Positions 8,981 through 15,720 of a stretch of 22,708 nucleotides of DNA are shown here, piece by piece. The position numbers and the translations under genes are program-made. Origin of the DNA: Amoeboradix gromovi (Eukaryota > Sanchytriomycota > Sanchytriomycetes > Sanchytriales > Sanchytriaceae); NCBI GenBank assembly GCA_018985225.1, contig JADGIF010000080.1, positions 1 through 22,708 of the forward strand, written 5' to 3'. The notes under the pieces were generated by a model that was given only the letters and a program-made list of their open reading frames with translations, searched no databases and was not told the DNA's origin. Within the stretch, counting starts at the first letter, position 1. Every line of letters starts with the position of its first letter.

Positions 8981-9190
8981 AAAATAAACTAGTTCATATG
9001 CGTCATGTCTTAAGAACGAGATACTCAAAAGAATTACTTGATAATTGAATTCCATCAAAATATGATACGAATCTTCATGTTCCTATTCTTTATGAACAAC
9101 CCAAAAAGAAATTGAAAACTGTTAAAGATCTTAAGACCAAACAAGAGATTGATGAGAGATTTGAGATTTTTAAATTCGTTGATACAAGCA
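8981..9190 (+). pseudogene. Coding-like relic of unknown origin, abutting a transposable element
   Basis: One plus frame reads as protein-like sequence from about 8971 to 9190 with a single TGA near 9046: it contains VLRTRYSKELLDN, then the stop, then NLHVPILYEQPKKKL and EIDERFEIFKFVDTST. It ends exactly where the GGGACA element begins. It lies upstream of, and on the same strand as, a Fanzor C-terminal relic, so it might be part of the same decayed element; the sequence itself does not prove that. I recognise no domain. Confidence 0.35.
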
Positions 9191-9193
9191 CAT

Positions 9194-9643
9194 GGGACAT
9201 CAAATATAAAAACTGGACTAACTTTCTGCAACAACTTGGAACATTATTTCAGCTTTATTAGTTTTATGGATTTAAGAGGCGAGTGGACATTCAGCTAGTT
9301 GACGAGTATAAAAGGAAAATAAATAACTTTTTGTACAGCTATTCTCTTACTCTTTCGTTTAGTCTTTATTTCAAATAAAATATCACTATTACTCTTCAAA
9401 GAAATAGATAAGAGTAATGATGTTAGTATAGCATTACAAAGTGACTCTAGAAAAGAGTACCGTCTAAGACGATGCACCTTTTGCTTAGATGCTCAAAGAC
9501 CTCATCTACTTTTATTTTGAAGAGTGGATTGAAAGTAATGAAAGAAAATTGGTATAATAGAAGATCTTTTATTAATGATAGCATTTCCTCCGTATGGAGC
9601 ACCTTCGAAAACGAGTTAGTCTAGCTTTTATATTTGGTGTCCC
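9194..9643. mobile_element. GGGACA-ended element, copy A (450 bp, terminal inverted repeats)
   Basis: The left end GGGACATCAAATATAAAAAC and the inverted right end GGGACACCAAATATAAAAGC match over about 30 bp, continuing into ...GACTAACT. The flanking 4-mers (ACAT, ATTT) do not match, so the target duplication is eroded or rearranged. Compared with copy B it carries 179 extra bases (9279-9457) bounded by the direct repeat AAGAG (9274-9278 and 9453-9457). It has no intact transposase and is probably a non-autonomous, MITE-like element. Confidence 0.85.
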
Positions 9644-9858
9644 ATTTAATCTAGAAATGGTTCTAGGGTTGTCATATGCCAAACAAGATGTTAGAGAGTG
9701 AAATAGTATGGTTAGTGATTTACTATGGTGCTTGCAGTTATAAGCATGATAGAAAGTGCCATTTTAGGATCTCAATAAAAAAATTCTATAAAAGATATTG
9801 TATTTGCATATTCTTGAGTTTAACACAACCAAAGAGCGCTTAAATCTCTTGAATTTGA

Positions 9859-10041
9859 TGGAGAGTACAGAAGCACTCAGCGATATCATATAGAGCCAAA
9901 GGTTACGCCATTGTGGTTGTGGACAGAGATGGGAATGCATGTTGTAATAATCTTCAAGTGGTAGATAGTTTGCTAGCGAATGGTGAGAGGCCAGGTTGGC
10001 AACAAAGGATCACTGATAAAGTAGTTTCGCCTATTGCCTAG
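9859..10041 (+). pseudogene. Fanzor relic 1: C-terminus of a eukaryotic TnpB-like RNA-guided nuclease
   Basis: In the frame ending at the TAG 10039-10041, residues read KGYAIVVVDRDGNACCNNL (from about 9898), then SLLANGERPGWQQR. The block DRDGNACCNNL fits the RuvC-III motif of Fanzor/TnpB (RDxNAxxNxL, with the catalytic Asp), and a tail with NGxRPxxxxR is usual for Fanzor1 proteins. The upstream half and zinc ribbon are lost to stops and frameshifts; a neighbouring frame has EFDGEYRSTQRYHIEPK, which parallels the relic at 18050-18140. It is clearly non-functional. The call rests on motif reading, not a search. Confidence 0.6.
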
Positions 10042-10053
10042 GTGAAGAAATAT

Positions 10054-10136
10054 GGGACACTACTGTGAAAATTTCAACTGGGTAAATTTCGTCACTCGCT
10101 TTTTACCCCTAGTCTAGTTTTTACAGAGCATGTCCC
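10054..10136. mobile_element. GGGACA-ended hairpin element, copy D (83 bp) with ATAT target duplication
   Basis: GGGACA at the left and TGTCCC at the right are flanked by ATAT on both sides (10050-10053 and 10137-10140), a 4-bp target duplication. The whole element is an imperfect palindrome: the left arm GGGACACTACTGTGAAAA pairs with the right arm GGGACATGCTCTGTAAAA read on the other strand. The right arm continues AACTAGACT, as in the terminal repeats of the longer copies, which links the two families. It separates two Fanzor relics. Confidence 0.8.
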
Positions 10137-10140
10137 ATAT

Positions 10141-10639
10141 ATGAAATCAATGACTGGCAAGATAAAATTCTCTAATTCCTATTTCAAAGACAAGAGAAGA
10201 GCTAAACAGTCCTATTGGAATAAAGATCATCAAAGAAGAAATACTTATTGGAAGCTGGTAGTTATGTTCATTGTATTGGGAATCCACAGTTCAAAATAAA
10301 CTTATAATGTATGCATTATGTAATAGATCTAGAGTTGTTATTACACCAGAATTTAGAACCTCAAAGTTGTGTTGCAAGTGTCATCAAATCTTAACAAAAG
10401 AAACAATATCATTTGATGGTCAACGACAACTTTTGTTTAGAAATTTCCTCTTTGTATTTAATAGAGACATGAATGCATCTATAAGAATAGAAGAAGCTGT
10501 AAACTGTTATTGTAGCACCTCCAGGAAATTTGAATGGCAAGGAATGAACTTTGAAGCAACGATCCTTTGGGACACCCACAGCGTCCATCAAGAAACCCCT
10601 ATTCAATGTAATGCGTTGCATTTCTCAGATAAAGAATAA
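10141..10639 (+). pseudogene. Fanzor relic 2: zinc-ribbon and RuvC-III region of Fanzor1 type
   Basis: The open frame 10271-10639 has the diagnostic RVVITPEFRTSKLCCKCHQ (beginning about 10330), equal to the (D)EFRTSxxCxxCH start of the Fanzor1 C-terminal zinc ribbon. NRDMNASIRI follows near 10462, the RuvC-III motif. The second zinc pair is missing: the stretch RNFLFVFNRD has Phe where Cys would be expected, consistent with TGT to TTT decay. The upstream segment 10141-10270 (QSYWNKDHQRR, then FIVLGIHSSK and a stop) may be the preceding RuvC-II region, out of frame. No in-frame ATG precedes the motif by a normal distance. It ends 16 bp from the Rab gene, tail to tail. Confidence 0.72.
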
Positions 10640-10655
10640 TATAAATTTATTTAAC

Positions 10656-11303
10656 TTAGCATGAGCAATAGCTAGATTCTGTAGAAGGCCGATTAAATTG
10701 TATGCTTCTTACACTTCTCAAACTAGATGATCTCTTAACCTTCTTAGACAGCGATGGAATTATTACTCCAAGCAACGTCTGAAACACTTCGTTGATATTC
10801 AAATTAGTTTTCGCACTTACTTCGACATAAGTTGCGTTAATAGACTCTGCATATTTTGTGGCCTCTTGTCTAGTTATTTCTCTTTTTTGGTCTGATTTAT
10901 TTCCAACAACTACAATAGGAACACTAGGACAGTAAGCCTGCAACTCTTTATACCATTTATCAAGAGAAGTAAATGTTTCTTTATTACTCAAATCAAACAC
11001 TAATAAAACACCTTGTGCATTCCGGTAATACGAACTTGTCAGTTTGCTGAACCTTTCTTGACCAGCTGTATCAAAGCAGCATAGTTTGTAAGTCTTTTGA
11101 GCTTCAGAGACAGGTCCAACAACTTTCGGCGATAGTTCTTTGTCCTTAATTTCAGTTTCTTGATATTGAACCATTTTTAATTTGAAATCCACACCAATAG
11201 TAGTTATACTTTCATCTGTGAAGGTGTTTTCCGTAAACCTTAGCAATATGGACGATTTACCGGCATTGCTGTTTCCTATTAGCAGTATTTTTAGAGTTTC
11301 CAT
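10656..11303 (-). CDS. Rab18-like small GTPase
   Basis: 215 residues from the first ATG (11303). Rab proteins switch between GTP and GDP to direct vesicle or organelle membrane traffic. All G boxes are present: GNSNAGKSS (10-18), TTIGVDF of switch I (34-40), DTAGQERF (78-85), NKSD (135-138) and SAK (163-165). The C-terminus ends in C-S-C, a double-geranylgeranylation signal. The start METLKILLIGNS and the LLRFTENTF and RNAQGVLLVFD blocks are closest to Rab18 among Rabs I remember. An in-frame insertion of about 20-25 residues (about 47-70) sits between switch I and the DTAGQ box, in the beta2-beta3 hairpin; it has no intron signals of the 19-nt type. The usual WDTAGQE is FDTAGQE. AATAAA lies 4 nt past the stop. 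Rab18 proteins act at ER and lipid droplets; that role is inferred here. Confidence 0.93.
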   Translation of the reverse strand: METLKILLIGNSNAGKSSILLRFTENTFTDESITTIGVDFKLKMVQYQETEIKDKELSPKVVGPVSEAQKTYKLCCFDTAGQERFSKLTSSYYRNAQGVLLVFDLSNKETFTSLDKWYKELQAYCPSVPIVVVGNKSDQKREITRQEATKYAESINATYVEVSAKTNLNINEVFQTLLGVIIPSLSKKVKRSSSLRSVRSIQFNRPSTESSYCSC

Positions 11304-12015
11304 TTGTAGTTCAGTTTTAGAAGACGTTTGAAAATTTATAAATCGGTTAGAGCCAATCACATTGTAGCGAAGTAAATTAGTACTAGGAATTCATGGGGGC
11401 CAATGTAAAAACTGGATTCATTAACTTTAACCGAATTGCCACACAAGTCGTTGGCTAGACATTAGGCTGAGTACTTGTACTGTCATTTCATTTCTATCAA
11501 CCTGACATTTATTCTTATTCGCAGAGATTCTAAGGCTTCAATGACGTGGTAAATTGCTTTAATAACATTTTAATTTGGCTAGGTAGGTTTAGAAGTAGTT
11601 TGGGCGTCATTGTATAGTCGCATAACATTTCCGTTTCGTTGCAGTCTTTTTACTTTGAAGGCACATTATCTTCGGTAGTGAAATGTTCTAATGGCTTCTG
11701 TTAATTACACTCTTGTAGACCAATGTAAACCAAAGTATTTATCGTTAATTCTGTTCATGTGTACATAAATACCTGACTTCAGAACGCCGGGTTATTGTTT
11801 TCTATTGCAACGGAATTCAGGTCCAGCACAATAGCATTTAGCAGCCTCTCAAAGGTCCAAGCTAGCACCAGTAGCATTAGATCAAGTTGTCAATTCATGC
11901 TAAAAAAATCGTTAAGTCACAAGAATTCTATTAAGAATAGTGAGACAAGATTGGCAAGCAAGATTTTTTAGCGCATCCCAAATTCAATCACCCACAAATA
12001 TAATGAATAAATTTA
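11304..12015. other. Intergenic region, no feature seen
   Basis: 712 bp between the Rab promoter side and the first small secreted-protein gene. I saw no RNA gene, no GGGACA terminus, and no open frame with protein-like composition. It may hold the Rab promoter at its left edge. Confidence 0.55.
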
Positions 12016-12381
12016 CTAGAAAATCACAACTGCAAGCGGAAAAAAATGCAACACTACTGAACTCGAAATGCTGACAAAAGATATAGGCTTTTTGCTAGGG
12101 ATAGGCTCTCTTGACCCTAACACTGCCTTTGTAGCTTTGAAAAACTTAGTGGAGGTGTGAACTGAGGTTACATTTGTTCCATTTGAGTAGTATTTGATGG
12201 TCACATCAGCATCTACCGGCACTGTATCATTGAAGCTAGTACTATTAGACCATTGCGTGGTTGGTGTTGGTAATGAAGTATCAGAGTTAGGATACTGTAC
12301 AGCATTTATGGTGCCTATTGCACCATCGTTTATATCAAATGAGTTATACTGAGCTGAAATAATACATATGAAAAAATACAT
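12016..12381 (-). CDS. Small secreted, probably GPI-anchored protein (121 aa)
   Basis: The start is the ATG at 12381; the frame is open upstream but has no ATG. Residues 1-10 (MYFFICIISA) look like a very short signal peptide ending at Ala before Gln. The mature part has an Asp/Asn/Thr-rich stretch and four N-glycosylation sequons (NST, NDT, NGT, NVT). The C-terminus, after KKPISFVSISSS, is a hydrophobic run VVLHFFPLAVVIF typical of a GPI attachment signal. No catalytic motif and no recognisable family. It is the first of five minus-strand genes of similar design, which suggests a cell-wall or surface protein. Stop TAG. Confidence 0.68.
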   Translation of the reverse strand: MYFFICIISAQYNSFDINDGAIGTINAVQYPNSDTSLPTPTTQWSNSTSFNDTVPVDADVTIKYYSNGTNVTSVHTSTKFFKATKAVLGSREPIPSKKPISFVSISSSVVLHFFPLAVVIF

Positions 12382-12496
12382 TGTTTTAAATTTCGATAAA
12401 TTTTCAAAAGATTTAACTTGCGCATGACCCAACGTATTCTTGGCATGAGTGTTATCCAATACTAAAGAAAACTATTGAATATCAAATAACGGCTAT

Positions 12497-12751
12497 TTAT
12501 TGAATTAATCCAACGGCTCCTAAAAGTGCAGCAAGAGTGATTAAACTCGGAGTGCCAGCGGCTGAGTCGTCAGAGGTTGGTTTCTTTGTAGACGTCTCAT
12601 TTGTATCAGTGCTGTTGTCAATATTGGTTGAGTTTACTGTAGTTGCGGTAATGTTCGTTGAAGTAGAAGGATCGCTACTGTCTGTAACAATTACAGTACT
12701 GTTGGTAGAGTTTTGTGCAAATAGTAAAGTGAACAATAACAATGAATTCAT
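12497..12751 (-). CDS. Ser/Thr-rich GPI-anchor-type surface protein (84 aa)
   Basis: Signal peptide MNSLLLFTLLFA (12 residues, cleavage expected before Gln13), then a 50-residue low-complexity body made mostly of Ser, Thr, Asn and Asp with several N-glycosylation sequons. After TSDDSAAGTPS comes a hydrophobic tail LITLAALLGAVGLIQ suited to GPI transfer, with Ala-Gly or Ser as possible attachment sites. A TATAAAT box (12777-12783, minus strand) lies 32 nt before the ATG. The TAA stop is inside an AATAAA (complement of 12496-12501). The dense O- and N-glycosylation potential fits a fungal cell-wall or plasma-membrane mucin-like protein. The opposite-strand frame over the same interval is a shadow of this simple sequence. 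Confidence 0.75.
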   Translation of the reverse strand: MNSLLLFTLLFAQNSTNSTVIVTDSSDPSTSTNITATTVNSTNIDNSTDTNETSTKKPTSDDSAAGTPSLITLAALLGAVGLIQ

Positions 12752-12776
12752 GTTTAGAGCTTATGGAGTTATGGAA

Positions 12777-12783
12777 ATTTATA
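12777..12783 (-). promoter_or_regulatory. TATA box of the 84-aa surface-protein gene
   Basis: TATAAAT on the minus strand, first base 32 nt upstream of the ATG at 12751. A similar spacing is seen at three other secreted-protein genes nearby. Confidence 0.55.
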
Positions 12784-12942
12784 CTGTGCACAGATCATTA
12801 ATTTAATGAAATGTGCGAAGGGATGTCGCACACAGCGCCTACGTTAAATGTGAATAATTCGAAAATCATGAAGATTTCAAACCCACACTTCTCAAGTGTA
12901 GACAACTTGGGGAGATACTATTTGAGCATGTTCTTGCCTACA

Positions 12943-13377
12943 TTATTTTGAAGTACTCGGATTGATATCTCTATGGTCTTGGTGACCGCATTGTTGACAA
13001 TGAAACCATCTATCATTGACATTCGCTCGACTTTGATGATGGCATTTGAAGCAAGTTATGGTAGAATAGGCCTCATTAATAATCAATAAACTTTGGCCAT
13101 ACAATTTACATTTATGCGCTAGCCTTTGCTTGGATATGTAATGACGCAACGATTGAATCCTTTCATAACGCTTGCAGCTGCTACAAGTGTTGGACACATC
13201 ATATTGTTTTTGAATGGTCGCAAATCTAACGAACTTTGAGTTCTTTTCATTTCGCATATTCTGATGCGATAAAATTGCTCCAAGTCGTAGATCTGCAAAG
13301 TGTTGAATGGTGACAAAATACCAGTACCAATAAAAAGAAGTCCTGTGATATTGAGAGTTGTTTATTTTTTGTCTTTT
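12943..13377 (-). pseudogene. Fanzor2/TnpB-like relic with intact zinc ribbon
   Basis: A stop-free frame of 144 codons on the minus strand (13377 to the TAA at 12943), lacking an early ATG. It reads, in order, FADLRLGAILSHQNMR, SLRHYISKQRLAHKC, LLIINEAYSTITCFKC, WFHCQQCGHQDHRDIN. These correspond to the pre-RuvC lead-in, the hYxFkqrL helix, the (E)xYTSxxCxxC start of the zinc ribbon, the second CxxC, and the RuvC-III HRDIN motif of TnpB/Fanzor2 nucleases. Both Cys pairs and the final Asp survive, so decay is recent or the domain was kept by chance. The rest of the protein upstream is destroyed by stops (two TGAs near 13378-13387). This lineage differs from the Fanzor1-type relics in the same window. 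Confidence 0.78.
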
Positions 13378-13524
13378 TCACTTTCACGCCAGCGGGTTGA
13401 GATGTATGCGAAATGCACAATTTAAGACTACTAAAGTTGAGTTGTTAATTTGTGCGGTAAAACCATAAAATTACTAGAAACTTGCATTTTGAGATTTTCT
13501 AAATAGTTAACATAACATAATTTA

Positions 13525-13854
13525 CTACATTATTAGCGATAATACAAGCATGCAGACAAGCTGAGCTGCACCTGCTTGCACAGTTGAAGAGGTAGCGTCA
13601 CTTCCCTTTATTACTGCGTCATTTGTGCTACTTTTTGAACTCGGAGAATTTGCGTTATCAAGTGCATCTTGTACATTTTTTAAACATGTATCTTTACATG
13701 TTGAAAAGTTGCTGCTGTTTTGGCATGTCGTAGCGCAGTCTGCATCAGATTTGCTAGAATTAACAGCCTGAGTAACCGCATTCTTTTGGCTTTGAACCGC
13801 AGCATTAGTTGCCGCTTCATCAGCAATTGCTAGAATAAAAAAACAATGAAGCAT
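13525..13854 (-). CDS. Small secreted protein with twin CX3C motif and GPI-type tail (109 aa)
   Basis: Signal peptide MLHCFFILAIA (11 residues), then an Ala/Gln/Asn/Ser-rich helix-prone region. A four-cysteine block follows, CATTC...CKDTC, spaced C-X3-C-X8-C-X3-C, which could form a disulfide-stapled helical hairpin. Ser-rich sequence follows and a hydrophobic C-terminus (AAQLVCMLVLSLIM) of GPI type. Cytosolic twin-CX3C proteins such as small Tims share the pattern, but the signal peptide and tail argue for the cell surface. No family recognised. Belongs to the five-gene minus-strand cluster. Stop TAG, with no AATAAA close by. Confidence 0.7.
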   Translation of the reverse strand: MLHCFFILAIADEAATNAAVQSQKNAVTQAVNSSKSDADCATTCQNSSNFSTCKDTCLKNVQDALDNANSPSSKSSTNDAVIKGSDATSSTVQAGAAQLVCMLVLSLIM

Positions 13855-13909
13855 GGAGATAGGGGATCCAATGTTTTTAGCGAATTAAGTTGCTACCAAT
13901 AAAATTTCT

Positions 13910-14119
13910 TTATTCTATAGCTAGTAGAAGAGCCCAGGTTGAGATGTAATAATGCATAACTAATGCGGAATATCCACTAGTTTGAGTTTTTCCATTTGAA
14001 TTGGTACTACTAGTTTTGTTTCGAACAGCTGTTGCAATCTTATTCTTGATTTTATTTTTAGTATTCTGCGATATCTTTTGCGCCATGATGGATGAAAATA
14101 AAAGTAGCTCAAATTTCAT
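13910..14119 (-). CDS. Small basic secreted protein with hydrophobic tail (69 aa)
   Basis: ATG at 14119. Residues 1-13 (MKFELLLFSSIMA) form a short signal-like segment ending at Ala before Gln. The body is Lys/Asn-rich (NTKNKIKNKIATAVRNKTSS), then Ser/Thr-rich. The last 18 residues (about SALVMHYYISTWALLLAIE) are hydrophobic, ending in Glu, an imperfect GPI-type tail. A TATAAG box lies 28 nt before the ATG (complement of 14142-14147), and the TAA stop is embedded in AATAAA (complement of 13909-13914). These signals support a real gene despite its size. Function unknown; it resembles its neighbours in layout only. Confidence 0.58.
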   Translation of the reverse strand: MKFELLLFSSIMAQKISQNTKNKIKNKIATAVRNKTSSTNSNGKTQTSGYSALVMHYYISTWALLLAIE

Positions 14120-14141
14120 TCCTCAAGTTATTCTGCCTGAT

Positions 14142-14147
14142 CTTATA
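14142..14147 (-). promoter_or_regulatory. TATA-like box of the 69-aa gene
   Basis: TATAAG on the minus strand, 28 nt before the ATG at 14119, matching the spacing of the other TATA boxes in the cluster. Confidence 0.4.
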
Positions 14148-14767
14148 AGCTTATCTGTTTTAGAGAAACTTAGAGACGACTAAAAAATGTTTTTTGTGTA
14201 TTGAAATAACACAGCACGGAAATGTTATTTATCACTGAAGCAGCCGTCGTTCTAATCCTATAGTTTGCAGTTTTACTAGTTTGATAGTTTCTCACCGTTG
14301 TGTTGTTTGTCCAATGAACAGCTTGACTAATTCAATTTAGTACAATCATGAGATTTGAACTAAACCCCAAGACCCTGAATACGAGACGGTCTGCGAATGC
14401 TGCTCAAACTGTAATTGAAGGAACTATTGCAAGTGTTTTGTAGAATTAATTGAAATCCAACTATTTATTTCTAACCGCATACTTGTGCTCTTATTTGGTT
14501 TGTACCATGTAGGCAGTCATTGAAAGTGCCTAAGCTCATAGAGAGCTGATGCATGACGTCAATTATGTCAATATTTAAAACAGTTCTTGATAGGTATAAG
14601 ATATCCTGTAGTTAATTCAGGTATCTGAGTAGTTTTCGGAATTAAAAGAAGTGTGATTTCGATTGTGTTAACGGTTACGTGAAACTAATGACCATTTCTG
14701 GGACTTTGCAATGGTGAAAATAGTAGCTGACTAGCAAGATATGATATCGACATAGTAAACACCATCT
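14148..14767. other. Intergenic region, nothing firm
   Basis: About 620 bp. A 31-codon ATG frame at 14348 (plus) is too short to support. I see no RNA gene. The ATCT at 14764-14767 is the target duplication of the following element. Confidence 0.45.
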
Positions 14768-15061
14768 GGGACACCAAATATAAAACCAGACTAACTCGTT
14801 TTTAAAGGTGCACCATACGGATGAAATGCTATCATTAATAAAAGATCTTCTTTCATACCAATTTTCTTTCATTACTTTCAATCCACTCTTCAAAATAAAA
14901 CTAGAAGACCCTGCATCTCGTTCAAATATATGAGGTCTTTGAGCATCTAAGCAAAAGGTGCATTTTCTTAGACGTTACTCTTAAATCCATAAATTAATAA
15001 AGCTGAAATAATGTTCCAAGTTGTTACAGAAAGTTGGTCCAGTTTTTATATTTGATGTCTC
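14768..15061. mobile_element. GGGACA-ended element, copy B (294 bp) with ATCT target duplication
   Basis: Starts GGGACACCAAATATAAAA and ends in the inverted repeat TGTCTC preceded by TTTTTATATTTGA. The flanks are ATCT on both sides (14764-14767 and 15062-15065), a clean 4-bp target duplication. It is the reverse complement of copy A over both ends, including a shared GATCTTTTATTAATGATAGC-type internal block, but it lacks the 179-bp middle segment of A. No coding capacity. It lies between two surface-protein genes. Confidence 0.87.
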
Positions 15062-15120
15062 ATCTGTTTTGTAACCAGTTTCATCACGTTAATACCATTT
15101 AAAAATAATTACTTTATTAA

Positions 15121-15462
15121 TTATGCAAGATATAGAGCACCAATTGAGACGATGGCGATTCCTGCAACTGTTGTGCTAGCACCCGAGCCGGCGTTGCCTG
15201 TATTTCCGGAATTCGTACTGGAAGAATTTGTGGAAGTTGTATTGTCTCCACTGTTGTCTCCTTCGGTGGAATTGGAAGTCGAGTTATTCGAATCGCCCAT
15301 TCCATTGCCTGTAGTGTTTGCCTGAATCTGGTCTTTTACGTTGTTTGCTGCATCAGTTATCTTGTCCTTTATGTTGTTTGCAATATCTCCTTTATCGGCA
15401 TTTGGATCCTGTTGACCAGAAGATTGTGCAAATAACATCGTTACGAATAATAGCAATTTCAT
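15121..15462 (-). CDS. Secreted Asn/Ser/Thr-rich GPI-anchor-type protein with LEA-like helix (113 aa)
   Basis: Signal peptide MKLLLFVTMLFA (12 residues, cleavage before Gln13). Residues about 24-48 form an amphipathic segment DIANNIKDKITDAANNVKDQ, similar in rhythm to the 11-residue repeats of the divergent neighbour at 15721. Residues about 49-95 are almost purely Asn, Ser, Thr, Gly and Asp with many N-glycosylation sequons. The tail STTVAGIAIVSIGALYLA is a GPI-type signal. A TATAAAAA box lies 36 nt before the ATG, and an AATAAA starts 2 nt after the stop. The shared 258-bp promoter with the LEA-like gene suggests joint control. Probable surface or wall protein; no family recognised. Confidence 0.75.
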   Translation of the reverse strand: MKLLLFVTMLFAQSSGQQDPNADKGDIANNIKDKITDAANNVKDQIQANTTGNGMGDSNNSTSNSTEGDNSGDNTTSTNSSSTNSGNTGNAGSGASTTVAGIAIVSIGALYLA

Positions 15463-15490
15463 GTTTTACAGGAGGCTACTGTTTGTTTTC

Positions 15491-15498
15491 TTTTTATA
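15491..15498 (-). promoter_or_regulatory. TATA box of the 113-aa surface-protein gene
   Basis: TATAAAAA on the minus strand, its first base 36 nt upstream of the ATG at 15462, within the divergent promoter shared with the LEA-like gene. Confidence 0.6.
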
Positions 15499-15690
15499 CC
15501 TACAACCGCCAAGGAGGCCATTTGGACGTGTCAGCTATTTTTGCCAAACTAAACATCTGTTTTTGTCAAGTGCTGCATATCCGGATTGCTGTTTCAATTA
15601 GTCACATGCGCTGTATCCATATGAGTAATATGATTGCTCAAAATATTTTCAACGTTTAAACTCGCACATGCCTCTATATTTTAGATCCAA

Positions 15691-15698
15691 TATATAAA
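15691..15698 (+). promoter_or_regulatory. TATA box of the LEA-like gene
   Basis: TATATAAA, first base 30 nt before the ATG at 15721. This spacing leaves room for only a very short 5' untranslated region if the usual TATA-to-start distance of about 30 nt applies. Confidence 0.6.
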
Positions 15699-15720
15699 TT
15701 CGAATCTATAGTAAGCATTA

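Noticed and set aside
12537-12806. Plus-strand 89-codon frame
   Set aside because: Opposite-strand shadow of the Ser/Thr-rich surface gene, which has leader, tail, TATA and AATAAA signals.
14348-14443. 31-codon ATG frame on the plus strand
   Set aside because: Too short, with no family, leader or flanking signals to support it.
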